A DNA stretch of 64,000 nt from assembly GCF_025685655.1 (NCBI RefSeq), contig NZ_JAGSYG010000003.1:248001-312000 (forward strand). Reading direction: 5' to 3'. A program made the translations under genes and the position numbers. Below are positions 20,885-30,256 of the stretch, in pieces (position 1 is the stretch's first letter; every line of letters starts with the position of its first letter). The notes under the pieces are model-generated. The model worked only from the letters and a program-made list of their open reading frames with translations. It had not been told where the DNA came from and did not search any database. The stretch comes from Acidicapsa ligni (GTDB taxonomy: Bacteria; Acidobacteriota; Terriglobia; Terriglobales; Acidobacteriaceae).

Positions 20885-22791
20885 TGGATAGCTGCTGCGC
20901 GCCTGAGGCGTTTGAACCACCGGTACGAACGGGTATAGATGGCTTACATACGATTGCTCTGATCGGGCCGCCAAATTCGGGAAAATCTACGCTCTTCAAT
21001 CGGCTTACCGGGTTGCGCCAAAAAGTGGCGAATTATCCAGGCGTGACCGTTGAACAGCGTATGGGGCGCATGGCAGGTATCGGTCGAGATGACCTGACGC
21101 TGATTGATCTGCCGGGAATTTATTCGCTGGATGCTTATTCAGAAGATGCGCGAGTTTCGGTTGAGGTATTGCAGGGGCGTATGCCCGGGACTCCAAAGCC
21201 GGATGCGGTGTTATTGGTGCTGGATTCTCTTCATCTGACACGGCAGTTGATGCTGGCAGCACCTGTGCTGGCGTTGGGACTGCCGACGATGGTGTTGCTG
21301 AACATGAGCGACCTGATGGAGGCACGAGGCGGGATCGCTGATCCCCTGGCGCTGGCGAAGGAGTTGCAGACTCCGGTAGCGCTGGTGAGTGCCGCTAAAG
21401 GGACAGGGCTTGAGGCGGTTCAGCTATTTCTGAATCGACAGGGAAACAGGGGACGAAGCGGAAGTGAGCAGCAGCAGTTGATGCTTCCTGTATTGGGCAA
21501 CGCGATGAGCACGCATCGCTGGGCGGCGCAGGTAAGCTCACGGACGGGATATCGCGCTCCGCTTTCGGCCAAGGCTACGAAGAAGGTGGATGGGGTTCTG
21601 CTGCATCCTTTCTGGGGGCCTCTGCTGTTTCTGGTGGTGGTGTTTGCGGTCTTCCAGGTCGTGTTTTCTGTTGGGCTTCCGCTAAGCAATGGATTACAGG
21701 ATGTGCTGGCTCATTTTGGCAAATATGTGACGGGATATTTGCCCGCGGGATGGATCCGTTCCCTGGTGTTGGATGGCGCATGGAATGGCGTCACTTCGGT
21801 GATCGTGTTTTTGCCGCAGATTTTGCTGTTGTTTTTGTTTATCGGAATTCTGGAAGACACTGGCTACCTGGCCAGAGCTGCACTTATCGCGGATCGCGTG
21901 ATGCGCAGTATTGGGCTGAATGGCAAGGCATTTATTCCGTTGCTCTCAGCCTATGCGTGCGCGGTGCCGGCGATCATGGCTACGCGGACGATTGAGAACA
22001 AACGCGACCGGCTGGCGACAATTCTTGTTACACCATTCATGACTTGTTCGGCGCGGTTGCCGGTGTACTTGTTGTTTATTGCGGCGTTCATTCCGAATGT
22101 GGCATTTGTGGGCGGCCTGATATCTCTGAAGACGATTGTGATGTTGAGCCTCTATGCCATCGGATTTATTGCAGCGCTGGTGACAGCACGGCTGTTGAAG
22201 AGTTCGATTCTGAAGACCAGTGAAACACCGTTCATTCTGGAGCTGCCTCAGTATCGAATGCCTACATGGCGCTCGTTGGGTATGCGCCTTGCGGATCGTG
22301 GCAGTGTATTTCTGAAGCAGGCGGGCACAGTGATTTTGTGCGTGACGCTGGGGCTTTGGGTGCTGGCAAATGTGCCGGTTCACCATGGACATGCTCCGGA
22401 GCTCGGCGAGAGTGTGGTTGGTCGGCTTGGGCATTTCATTGAACCAGCGATTGCGCCTCTGGGGTTCAATTGGAAGATAGGGATTGGGCTGCTGACGAGC
22501 GTGATGGCGCGCGAGGTGATGGTGGGAACGATGGGAACGCTCTATGGAGCTGATCCGGAGACACAGTCACTGAGTTTGCAGACGGCATTGCATCATGACT
22601 TGCCGATTGGCGGGGCTGTGGCGCTGATGGTGTTTTTTGCGTTTGCGCTGCAATGCACTTCTACGATTGCTGTTGTGAGGCGCGAGACGAATAGCTGGAA
22701 GTGGCCGGCGGTGCAGTTTATCTATATGCTGGCGCTGGCGTACGGAGCGGCGTTTATTGCGAACCGCCTGGTTACTGCGATTTGGGGCTAA
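20884..22791 (+). CDS. feoB: FeoB, ferrous iron transporter
   Basis: FeoB imports Fe(II) through the inner membrane. The N-terminal GTPase has G1 G-P-P-N-S-G-K-S-T (residues 28-36), the switch with N-Y-P-G-V-T-V-E, G3 D-L-P-G and G4 N-M-S-D. The membrane part follows, with Gate motifs and C-A-V-P-A-I-M-A-T-R and C-S-A-R-L-P-V-Y. At 635 residues it is shorter than the E. coli protein (about 770) and lacks a long C-terminal tail. It begins M-D-S-C-C-A-P, an unusual Cys pair ahead of the GTPase. It is coupled to feoA; a terminator follows at 22874. Confidence 0.96.
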   Translation: MDSCCAPEAFEPPVRTGIDGLHTIALIGPPNSGKSTLFNRLTGLRQKVANYPGVTVEQRMGRMAGIGRDDLTLIDLPGIYSLDAYSEDARVSVEVLQGRMPGTPKPDAVLLVLDSLHLTRQLMLAAPVLALGLPTMVLLNMSDLMEARGGIADPLALAKELQTPVALVSAAKGTGLEAVQLFLNRQGNRGRSGSEQQQLMLPVLGNAMSTHRWAAQVSSRTGYRAPLSAKATKKVDGVLLHPFWGPLLFLVVVFAVFQVVFSVGLPLSNGLQDVLAHFGKYVTGYLPAGWIRSLVLDGAWNGVTSVIVFLPQILLLFLFIGILEDTGYLARAALIADRVMRSIGLNGKAFIPLLSAYACAVPAIMATRTIENKRDRLATILVTPFMTCSARLPVYLLFIAAFIPNVAFVGGLISLKTIVMLSLYAIGFIAALVTARLLKSSILKTSETPFILELPQYRMPTWRSLGMRLADRGSVFLKQAGTVILCVTLGLWVLANVPVHHGHAPELGESVVGRLGHFIEPAIAPLGFNWKIGIGLLTSVMAREVMVGTMGTLYGADPETQSLSLQTALHHDLPIGGAVALMVFFAFALQCTSTIAVVRRETNSWKWPAVQFIYMLALAYGAAFIANRLVTAIWG

Positions 22792-22873
22792 ATCTATATC
22801 ATTCCAACGCTTATGCTCGTAACTAGAAGCTGCACTTGCGCAGAGACTATATAACTTGCGCTTTATTGGCCAG

Positions 22874-22900
22874 CTATCTCGATTCAGGTCGAGATAGTTT
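22874..22900 (+). terminator. Intrinsic terminator after feoB
   Basis: Perfect 9-bp arms CTATCTCGA (22874-22882) and TCGAGATAG (22889-22897) around a 6-base loop, followed by a short TTT. Confidence 0.6.
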
Positions 22901-22996
22901 CCGAAGAAATACATTGACAGAAATATGCTTTGTCTCTAGGATCCATCGCACGCTGAAAACCTGCTGATTCAGTGCAAAGGAGGATGGAGAGATCCT

Positions 22997-23875
22997 ATGC
23001 GCAAAGCTGTGTGGATTCTGACGATTTTCGTTTCCATTGGCCTGGCACCCAGTGTGATGTCGGCTACAACAACAACCGCAACTTATGACGCCATTTATGT
23101 ATTTGGAGATAGTTATTGCGATGTAGGTAATATCTTTCTCGCAACTGCAGGTGCGGAGCCTGCCGCACCCTACTATAACGGTCGTTTTTCCAATGGTCCT
23201 ATCTGGATCGAACATGTGGCGGGCGGACTTGGTCTGCCGATGAAGCCATCCCTTGCAGGAGGTACGGATTATGCCTTCGGAGGGGCATTTGCTACTGCTC
23301 CACAATCGATTTCAGGGGGGACGATTCCCAGTGTTCCGCAACAGGTGGAGCTCTACCTGAGCCAGCATGGCGGCAAGGCCGATCCAAAGGCGCTCTACAT
23401 TATTGAAGGTGGCGGAAATGACATTCTGGGCGCGACAGGGGGATCACCGGTCACGCTTGGATTCAAAGTCGCTACTGCTCTTGCCGAAAGTGAATTACTG
23501 CTGAGACGCGCAGGAGCAAAGCATTTTGTCGTACCCAATTTGTTTGATGTGGGGTTACTGCCAGCGGGACAAGCAAATGCTACGTTTGACCATGCAGCGG
23601 TTGTTGCGGCGAACAAATACTTAAATGACTTGCTGGCATTGGAGGACGCACTCGAAGGGATATCTATTCTTCGCCTCGACGTTTACAGCCTGTTGGAATC
23701 GGTAAAGACAGATCCGACACATTACGGATTTACGGATATCACAGATCCCTGTTTAACCACTGTGATATGCGCCGACCCGGATCACACATTGTTCTGGGAC
23801 ACTCATCATCCCACCGTATTTGGTCACGATCTATTTGCAGTATCTCTGGAGACAGTATTGTCTCAACAGAAATAA
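22997..23875 (+). CDS. Secreted GDSL/SGNH-family esterase
   Basis: A 292-residue protein with a clear signal peptide ending near V-M-S-A (about residue 23). The esterase blocks are F-G-D-S-Y-C-D-V-G-N (catalytic Ser), G-G-N-D-I and the C-terminal D-T-H-H-P (catalytic Asp and His). It probably hydrolyses extracellular esters or lipids; the substrate is unknown. An AAAGGAGGA lies about 12 bp upstream of the ATG. Two Cys residues near the C-terminus (T-D-P-C and V-I-C-A) may form a disulfide. It is separated from feoB by a terminator, so linkage to iron transport is not implied. Confidence 0.87.
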   Translation: MRKAVWILTIFVSIGLAPSVMSATTTTATYDAIYVFGDSYCDVGNIFLATAGAEPAAPYYNGRFSNGPIWIEHVAGGLGLPMKPSLAGGTDYAFGGAFATAPQSISGGTIPSVPQQVELYLSQHGGKADPKALYIIEGGGNDILGATGGSPVTLGFKVATALAESELLLRRAGAKHFVVPNLFDVGLLPAGQANATFDHAAVVAANKYLNDLLALEDALEGISILRLDVYSLLESVKTDPTHYGFTDITDPCLTTVICADPDHTLFWDTHHPTVFGHDLFAVSLETVLSQQK

Positions 23876-24029
23876 GTGATTGTTACTATCAATGCCGGAG
23901 CGGGCAATGCCAGGTTGGAATTACGGCCTTAATTCTGCGTTTGAGATCAACCAACGCAGAGCCGTACGGTTGCATCCAAGTCTATGATTGCTGGCTGGAT
24001 AGTTAGCAAACAGAGAAAGGGTTGAACAC

Positions 24030-24509
24030 ATGGCAAAGACTAAAGAGAACAGTGGCACAAAGAAAGCCGTACAAGAGCTTATCGACGCACTCAATGGCGA
24101 TCTGGCCCGCGAATATCAGGCCATTATTGCTTATACGGTCTACAGCAGTGTGCTCACTGGCGCTCAATGGATGAATATCGCCGCAGAGTTGAAGAAACAT
24201 GCGCATGAAGAGTTACAGCATGCGCTGATCATTGCGGACCAGATCGATTATCTAGGCGGTTCTCCTACAGCTACCCCAAAGCCTGTGAAGTTATCGAAGA
24301 AAGCAGAGGAGATGCTGCGATTCGACCTGGACAATGAGACAGAGACCATCAAGAACTATCGCCAACGCGTGAAGCAGGCAGAGGCGATTGGGCATTATGC
24401 TCTGGCAGACCAATTGCGCACGATCATCGCACAGGAGCAGGAGCATCAGCATGATCTAGCGACTGCTCTGGGCATCGATGTGCCGCATGTTTTTGAGGGC
24501 GGCGCTTAG
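24030..24509 (+). CDS. Ferritin-like di-iron protein
   Basis: A 159-residue four-helix protein with di-iron ligands in the ferritin pattern: Glu28, E-L-Q-H (Glu61 and His64), a Glu pair near 103-105, and E-H-Q-H (Glu138 and His141). It resembles bacterioferritin/Dps-like proteins and probably stores iron or detoxifies peroxide. It lacks a clear haem-binding Met. Close to feoAB, it forms a plausible import-and-storage set. A strong hairpin 10 bp downstream ends the transcript. Confidence 0.82.
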   Translation: MAKTKENSGTKKAVQELIDALNGDLAREYQAIIAYTVYSSVLTGAQWMNIAAELKKHAHEELQHALIIADQIDYLGGSPTATPKPVKLSKKAEEMLRFDLDNETETIKNYRQRVKQAEAIGHYALADQLRTIIAQEQEHQHDLATALGIDVPHVFEGGA

Positions 24510-24519
24510 CAGTATCCGT

Positions 24520-24560
24520 GCGCGGCACCGCTTCATTTGAAGGGGTGCCGCGCAGACTTT
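24520..24560 (+). terminator. Intrinsic terminator after ferritin-like gene
   Basis: 10-bp GC-rich arms GCGCGGCACC (24520-24529) and GGTGCCGCGC (24544-24553), followed by a moderately T-rich run. It lies between convergent genes. Confidence 0.7.
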
Positions 24561-24636
24561 ACTTATCAGAATTTTATAACCAGGGCTTCCCTGCTCCCCC
24601 TATTCCCTATTTCTGGACTTCTTTTTCTGGATCTGG

Positions 24637-25965
24637 TTATTTGCCTAATTGGAACTTGAGAACTGCCGCTACTCCAACGGGGTGGTCTCCGTAGAGTTGG
24701 CGCAGCGCCGTGGGAGTGTCGTAGAAGGTGCCTTGTGCGCCGAGATCGGCTGTGCCCCAGGAGCCGTGATGGATTCTGTAGGCGTAGCCGCCGGTATAGG
24801 CCTGGACGCGGCCTATCACTGTTTCTTCCGCAGGTGCCGACGCGCCGAGAAGATCCGTGGTGCGGTCTACATTTTCGATTCGGGTCCAGATGGCGTGATG
24901 GTTCTGGACGAGCGCCTGACCTTCGAGCAGATAGCCATTCCAGTTGGTGGGTGTACCGACGGTGTGATTGCGTCCCCAGAGGGCCAGACCGTCGAAGGTA
25001 GCTGCCTGCCAGGCGTGATGATAGGCAATGGAAGCAGTCTGGCGAAGAACGTCTTCCTCGGGGTGGAGCTGTTCGGGAGAGTGGAGATGGCCGATTGAAT
25101 ACTGGGCGCTCCAGTCCCGGGTAGGAGTGACGGTCATACGGCCTGACCAGGAATCAAAGCCGCCGACTTCGATATGCCAGCGGTTTTCATCCGGTTCGCG
25201 ACCATGAAAAGCTGAGCCTTCGAGATGGAGCATGTGGATGGTGACGCCGGTGGTGACAACTTCCCAGGCGATATGGGTGGAGTCTTCGAGGTGGTGGCCG
25301 AGTGGGGCAAGTGGATTGTCTCCGGCGGAGGCTCTGTGCGGGAAAGCCACTGGGCCAAGCGCAGGATCGCCTACGGGAGCGAGGTAGAGATTGAGCAGGG
25401 TTTGCGAGCTGAGTTTGTAGTCATAGAGTGCAGCAAGCTCCATGAAGAGATTGTGAGGATGCTGGCCGTCGACAATGGGCTTGCCGAAAGCGGTTTCGCC
25501 TTGCTGGAAGAGCTCAGGGTAGAAGCGACCGGAGATGGTGGCTGGTTCGAGACTCAGCATAGCTCGCAGCGTGAGTTCTCCCTTGCCGAAGTCGCGCTGG
25601 GCCATGGGCATCAACCAGTTGACGGAGAAAAGCTTGTCGCTTCCACGTGGGCCTGTCTGCTGCTGTTCGACTATCGATGCCTGGCCGTGGAGCATGAGCA
25701 TCCAGTTGCGATGCATCTCCATGAACATGGGCGGTGTAGTCGAGTTGGGCTCAACATCGGTGCCGGAGGCGGTGTGGCGCAGGATGTTTTCGGAGAGGGT
25801 TGCGGTGGGGCCACCCATATTCATTTCCATATTTGTATCCATGCTCTTGTCGTTCTGACCTGGCATCTGCATGGACATCTTCGAATCCTGAGACATGTTC
25901 ATTTGTGCGTGAAGGTATGGAGATATGAGGGCAATAAAGAATAAAGACAATAAGGGGCGGTACAT
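24637..25965 (-). CDS. Met/His-rich outer-membrane-type protein (possible copper role)
   Basis: A 442-residue protein with a signal peptide ending at L-H-A-Q (about residue 21). A segment extremely rich in Met follows (residues 22-55: M-N-M-S, M-S-M-Q-M, M-E-M-N-M), and the rest has many His and aromatic residues and alternating beta-strand character, ending in a K-F-Q-L-G-K strand. Met-rich segments are typical of periplasmic copper-binding proteins such as CopB/PcoB. I infer a copper-related beta-barrel, though I see no exact family match. AGGAGGA is well placed upstream. It probably shares a transcript with the small Cys-containing gene upstream (101 bp apart). Confidence 0.65.
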   Translation of the reverse strand: MYRPLLSLFFIALISPYLHAQMNMSQDSKMSMQMPGQNDKSMDTNMEMNMGGPTATLSENILRHTASGTDVEPNSTTPPMFMEMHRNWMLMLHGQASIVEQQQTGPRGSDKLFSVNWLMPMAQRDFGKGELTLRAMLSLEPATISGRFYPELFQQGETAFGKPIVDGQHPHNLFMELAALYDYKLSSQTLLNLYLAPVGDPALGPVAFPHRASAGDNPLAPLGHHLEDSTHIAWEVVTTGVTIHMLHLEGSAFHGREPDENRWHIEVGGFDSWSGRMTVTPTRDWSAQYSIGHLHSPEQLHPEEDVLRQTASIAYHHAWQAATFDGLALWGRNHTVGTPTNWNGYLLEGQALVQNHHAIWTRIENVDRTTDLLGASAPAEETVIGRVQAYTGGYAYRIHHGSWGTADLGAQGTFYDTPTALRQLYGDHPVGVAAVLKFQLGK

Positions 25966-26066
25966 AGGGATCCTCCTGCTCAGTGAGCAGTTCTAAAAAA
26001 CAGCTTTAGAAACACGCGGAGGCCAATGCGCGGGGCATGGCCAGGACAACTAGCGTGTTCGGAGGA

Positions 26067-26405
26067 TCAGGTTCTAAGGATGGTGGCTGGGGGACGTACG
26101 GGAGGATTCTGGGTTCTCGTAGCCGCGGTGAAGAGCGCGGGATTTGAGGCCAGGACCGGCGCGATGGCGATGCCGGGAGCGATTGCGTGCGCGAACTGCT
26201 GACCCTGCTGGCCCTGTTGATCTGAGTCGGGAGCATTCGCCGGGTTTGGAGCGGCGTTGCTGCAGCAATCCTGCCCGGAGAGGGTCGCGGATGGGGCGCA
26301 GCATTGATGTTGCGCCTGGATGCTACGAGCGGCTGCCGGGGCACAGGGCTGGATCAGGATCGCCAGGGCGAAGAGGATGATCGCGGCAGTGATGCGGCGC
26401 AGCAT
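26067..26405 (-). CDS. Small secreted protein with paired cysteines
   Basis: A protein of about 112 residues with an N-terminal signal peptide (R-R-I-T-A-A-I-I-L-F-A-L-A-I-L-I-Q-P). The mature part has C-C-A-P and D-C-C-S Cys pairs, is rich in Ala, Pro and Gln, and ends in R-P-P-A-T-I-L-R-T. I start at ATG 26405; the longer frame upstream would run into the promoter of the divergent ABC-F gene. I do not know the family. Adjacent Cys pairs plus its place upstream of the Met-rich protein suggest soft-metal binding (inference). Confidence 0.6.
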   Translation of the reverse strand: MLRRITAAIILFALAILIQPCAPAAARSIQAQHQCCAPSATLSGQDCCSNAAPNPANAPDSDQQGQQGQQFAHAIAPGIAIAPVLASNPALFTAATRTQNPPVRPPATILRT

Positions 26406-26575
26406 GTACTGATTATAGAGCCAGCAGGAAATGTGAGAAACTATAAGTGCGGAATTCTCTGGGGCGTTCAGCTTTGTGCCAGCCCCGATCTTGCGACAAA
26501 TTTTACGCAGTTTGCCCACTGAGGTATGGCCGCAGTGTGGGTATTCGCGACAAGCAGAATGGACTTATTTTACCG

Positions 26576-28168
26576 ATGATCAGTGTCAGCAATGTGACGA
26601 TGCGTTATGGCTCCAAGGTGCTGTTTGAGGACGTGAGCGTTACCTTTACCCCGGGGCGACGGTATGGACTTACCGGACCGAATGGTGCGGGTAAATCTAC
26701 GTTTATGAAGATTTTGACGGGAGAACTGGAGCCGCAGAAAGGCTCAGTCGTTCGGCCACGCAAGCTCGGCATTCTGCGCCAGGATCAGTTTGCCTTTGAC
26801 GCTTATCGCGTGATCGACACGGTGATCATGGGTAATGCTCCGCTATGGGCTGCTCTGGAAGAGCGGGACCGTATCTACGAAAAGGCAGAGCTGACGGACG
26901 AAGATGGCATGCGTCTGGGCGAGCTTGAGGGCGTGGTCGGCGACGAGGATGGCTACACCGCCGAGAGCGATGCTGCCGTGCTGCTGCAAGGGCTGGATAT
27001 TCCCGATGAACTGCATGAACGCAAAATGAGCGAGATCCAGGGCGGCCAGAAGGTGCGCGTACTGCTGGCGCAGGCACTGTTTGGCAAGCCGGATGCGCTG
27101 ATGCTGGACGAGCCCACGAACCATCTCGATCTTGAATCTATTCACTGGTTGAGGGAGTTTTTGCTGGGATTTCAGGGAACGGTGATTACGATTTCGCATG
27201 ATCGTCACTTCCTGAACGGTGTTACGACGCACACTGCGGATATCGACTATCAGACGATCATCACCTACACCGGCGGATACGACGATATGGTGGTGGCAAA
27301 GACGCAGATTCGCTCTCAGCTTGAGGCTCAAAATGAGCAGCGGGAGAAGAAGGTCGCCCAGCTCAACGACTTTATCGCTCGGTTTGCCGCAGGTACTCGA
27401 TCGACGCAGGTAGCCAGCCGTAAGAAGGAAGTGGAGCGGCTGCAGTCGGCGGAGCTTTCACGATCGAATATTCAGCGTCCTTTTATCAAGTTTGATCAGC
27501 TCAGGCCAAGCGGCAAGCACACGCTGGAGTTTGAAGGCATCGCTAAATCGTATGGCGCTGAAGTTGTAATCAAGGGCTTCAGTGGCGCCGTAATGCGGGG
27601 CGAAAAAGTCTGCCTGATGGGTCGTAACGGCGTAGGCAAAACGACGATGCTGAAGTCGATCCTGGCCGGCATTCCTGAGTTTGCGGACAAGGAATTCGTA
27701 TTGGACGCAGGCGAAGTGAAGTGGGGCCACGAGGCACAGATCGGGTATTTTCCGCAGGACGTTTCGGGCGTGATCGCGCATGGCATGACGGTTTCCGACT
27801 GGCTGCATCAGTGGGATCCGAAGGTGACGCGCGAGGAGATTCGCGGACTGCTGGGGCAGATGCTGTTTAGCGGCGAAGAGGGTCTGAAGCCAACGAAGGC
27901 TCTTTCGGGCGGAGAGACGGCGCGGTTGCTGTTCTGCCGATTGATGCTGCTGAAGCCGAATATTCTGATTCTCGACGAACCTACAAACCATCTCGATCTG
28001 GAATCGATCAATGCACTGAATATCGCTCTACAGCGGTATGAGGGAACAGTTTTTCTCGTCACGCATGATCAGGATTTGCTAGAAGAAGTTGGGACTCGGC
28101 TTTGGAACTTTGAACATGGATTGATTGAAGACCACAAGGGGCCTTACGAAGAGTGGTTGAAGAAATAG
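26576..28168 (+). CDS. ybiT: ABC-F ATPase, YbiT-like
   Basis: A 530-residue soluble protein with two ABC domains in tandem and no membrane segments. Both Walker A (G-P-N-G-A-G-K-S-T and G-R-N-G-V-G-K-T-T), both signatures and both Walker B/D-loops (L-D-E-P-T-N-H-L-D-L-E-S) are present, with the charged linker between. ABC-F proteins act on ribosomes, adjusting translation; the length and C-terminus fit the YbiT branch best. The start at ATG 26576 begins the first ABC domain directly; the frame is open further upstream, but that part is not protein-like and overlaps the divergent gene's promoter. Confidence 0.92.
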   Translation: MISVSNVTMRYGSKVLFEDVSVTFTPGRRYGLTGPNGAGKSTFMKILTGELEPQKGSVVRPRKLGILRQDQFAFDAYRVIDTVIMGNAPLWAALEERDRIYEKAELTDEDGMRLGELEGVVGDEDGYTAESDAAVLLQGLDIPDELHERKMSEIQGGQKVRVLLAQALFGKPDALMLDEPTNHLDLESIHWLREFLLGFQGTVITISHDRHFLNGVTTHTADIDYQTIITYTGGYDDMVVAKTQIRSQLEAQNEQREKKVAQLNDFIARFAAGTRSTQVASRKKEVERLQSAELSRSNIQRPFIKFDQLRPSGKHTLEFEGIAKSYGAEVVIKGFSGAVMRGEKVCLMGRNGVGKTTMLKSILAGIPEFADKEFVLDAGEVKWGHEAQIGYFPQDVSGVIAHGMTVSDWLHQWDPKVTREEIRGLLGQMLFSGEEGLKPTKALSGGETARLLFCRLMLLKPNILILDEPTNHLDLESINALNIALQRYEGTVFLVTHDQDLLEEVGTRLWNFEHGLIEDHKGPYEEWLKK

Positions 28169-28188
28169 AAATTGGAATTCGGAACGAG

Positions 28189-28230
28189 AAAACACCCAGA
28201 CGAGTTTTACTTGTCTGGGTGTTTTGATTT
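28189..28230. terminator. Bidirectional intrinsic terminator
   Basis: Perfect 13-bp arms AAAACACCCAGAC (28189-28201) and GTCTGGGTGTTTT (28213-28225) with an 11-base loop. The A-run on one side and T-run on the other serve both convergent genes. Confidence 0.9.
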
Positions 28231-28251
28231 GCGATGTATGAGATTTAAGCT

Positions 28252-28698
28252 TCAGACGCGGAAAGTGTCAGGGCGCCAGCTCTGGATGCGTTCTTTGATC
28301 TGCTTGCGGGTCAATTTGTGATCGAGGGTGGTCAAAACGAGTGCGGGAAGTTCATCGTCAGAGGCGAAGCGAAGACCGATAAGTTGATCTTCCGTCAGCT
28401 CTGGAATGCGCTTCTTCAGCGGATCGGAGAGGATTGTTGTAAGCCGTAACTTTTCTTCCAGGCGAATGATACGATCCTGCACCTTGAGTGGATAAGAGCG
28501 CGTTCTGACCAATAGAACGAATAACAGAATTGAGAGCGCTATGAGAGAAAACGGAACGATCAAATTGCCGTGGATATTCTGCACTACGGCGGCAACGGAC
28601 AGACCGATGAAAAGCAGCAACGCAACAGCCGCAACTATGTGAATTAGCGGGTCGAACGCAGCATGATTCTTAAGATTTTGTTGCCTGGTATCACTCAT
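28252..28698 (-). CDS. DUF6526-like membrane protein
   Basis: A 148-residue protein with two N-terminal membrane segments (about residues 19-40 and 46-65), then a cytosolic part with R-S-Y-P-L-K-V-Q-D-R-I-I-R-L-E-E-K-L-R-L and L-R-F-A-S-D-D-E-L-P and a C-terminal W-R-P-D motif. This matches my memory of the DUF6526 family, whose function is not known. It is the downstream partner of the 355-residue secreted protein on the same strand, with 47 bp between them. Confidence 0.75.
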   Translation of the reverse strand: MSDTRQQNLKNHAAFDPLIHIVAAVALLLFIGLSVAAVVQNIHGNLIVPFSLIALSILLFVLLVRTRSYPLKVQDRIIRLEEKLRLTTILSDPLKKRIPELTEDQLIGLRFASDDELPALVLTTLDHKLTRKQIKERIQSWRPDTFRV

Positions 28699-28745
28699 AA
28701 AGATATTGGTCTCCTGAACGGGCAGGTGTAGATCGTGGGTGTTAT

Positions 28746-29813
28746 TTAATTCTGCGCCGCAGGACTAGGTGGCAGAGGGTTTTTCAGAGCATCTATTGCC
28801 TGCGCAGACGGTAGGGGCTTAAGAAGATTCTCGTTTTGCGGCATGGACTCTGTCAATACTGGATCCAGCATCTCGGTCATTGGCTGTAGATCGGTTGGCT
28901 GTAAAACCACGGTGTCCCTGGGAATAATCGGGTACCGGCCGCGGATAAGGTAGTCCGCAAGAATGCCGCCTGCTACATATGGATTGAGAACGATGATGGG
29001 GAGAAAATAGCCTCTTTTGATCAGCGATTCCGCAACGCCGTCCGTCGAATTGCTGTTGCGCCTATAGCCAGGAACCTGCGGAATGGCGAAGACAGCGAGA
29101 TCCGTTTCGGGATGTTTGGCAGCATATTTTTGCAGGCTGTATGCGAGATGTTTGGGCGTAGTAATGCCCGCATCGGGCAGGAGTGTGCGTCCGAATTTAT
29201 GTGGGAAGTAGAAGTTGAGAATCAATCGATCAAAGTCAGCGCAATTATTAAAGAGAATGTTGAAGTGCGAGTGGTTGGGCGAGGCATTTAGATAAGCGAT
29301 GAGTGCATTATCCTGCACAATCGTTGTGTCAAAACGAAAGGCGTACATGCGGCGATCGTAGGAGACACCTACCATTTCGGTCCAACCGCCATTGATGAAA
29401 TTACCCTTGGGCAGATTATCGCCCAGGTCGGCGAGACGAAGTTCGCGGTAGTGATCGCGCAAACGATCGACGGTATCCTGATCGACGTGAGTGGGAACAA
29501 GGGCGGGATCTTCAACCGCATACAGATAGGGAACAAGCGGGATAGCGATCCAATCATATCCGGCAATGCCTTTGTACCTGCTGAGCACGATGCCTGGTTC
29601 GCCGGGCAGACAATGGCGAAGATGGGTGGGCGTCTCGGCACAGATATGTTCGAAATAGAAGGCAGCATGACCTGTCGGATTCAACTCCCCGAAGACTCCG
29701 TAAGGTTCTTCAATGAGAATCGCTGCCTGCGAAAAAAGGCGACCTGGTGCCAGCAATATGCATGCTGCAATAATTCCGAACAAGGTTAATCGTTTGTGCG
29801 ACAAAAGCTGCAA
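28746..29813 (-). CDS. Secreted protein, possible papain-like (Lnb/NlpC-related) fold
   Basis: A 355-residue protein with an N-terminal signal peptide ending near L-F-S-Q (residue 29). Two motifs stand out: N-P-T-G-H-A-A-F-Y-F near residue 46 and F-N-N-C-A-D-F after the middle. A His followed later by N-C is the order seen in circularly permuted papain-like folds (DUF4105/Lnb and LRAT relatives), so a Cys-His hydrolase is possible. This is inference from motif order only. The C-terminal 60 residues are Pro-rich. No known pathway is evident from the neighbours. Confidence 0.6.
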   Translation of the reverse strand: MQLLSHKRLTLFGIIAACILLAPGRLFSQAAILIEEPYGVFGELNPTGHAAFYFEHICAETPTHLRHCLPGEPGIVLSRYKGIAGYDWIAIPLVPYLYAVEDPALVPTHVDQDTVDRLRDHYRELRLADLGDNLPKGNFINGGWTEMVGVSYDRRMYAFRFDTTIVQDNALIAYLNASPNHSHFNILFNNCADFDRLILNFYFPHKFGRTLLPDAGITTPKHLAYSLQKYAAKHPETDLAVFAIPQVPGYRRNSNSTDGVAESLIKRGYFLPIIVLNPYVAGGILADYLIRGRYPIIPRDTVVLQPTDLQPMTEMLDPVLTESMPQNENLLKPLPSAQAIDALKNPLPPSPAAQN

Positions 29814-30256
29814 TTCTCTCTCCGAAGCTATAGGTACGTTTCAAAAAAAGGCGCGGAAACAGTCCCGTAGTATTAAGCTCGCAAATACCAGGTTCGCAAT
29901 ACCAGGCTTGCAATGGGTCTACTTAAACCGATGCAAATTGCGGCGGCATAGGTTGCTCTGAGATGCAGGTGCAGGCCTTACGAACGGCTCCGCCCCACTA
30001 ACTGCTGGGAATAAAAACACTCGCCGGTAAGAAAAGTTTTCATGAGTCTGAGACTCCAAATTAAAAACGCGCGTCAGGAGTGCATAGATCCGGCAGTTAA
30101 AGAAAGCCTTGGTCCCAGTCTTGAACCTGGTGACTATCGCCTCTGGCGATTGCACATGGGGACGTGCTAGTTTTACTTCTCAGGATGAAACGAAGCTTCT
30201 ACTTTACTGTAAATGCTTGCGAATGAATTGAACCAACTTAGACAAATGAGGTGGAT
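29814..30256. other. Intergenic region between divergent genes
   Basis: 443 bp between the papain-like secreted protein and the sialate esterase. Short open frames exist but none has a ribosome-binding site or recognisable protein. I see no strong hairpin or repeat; it presumably holds the two divergent promoters. Confidence 0.4.

Noticed and set aside
25636..25655. CACGTG with half-matching flanks, considered as a third parS
   Set aside because: Flanks match only on one side and it lies inside a coding gene.
29919..30155. 78-codon minus-strand frame before the sialate esterase
   Set aside because: No recognisable sequence or start signals.
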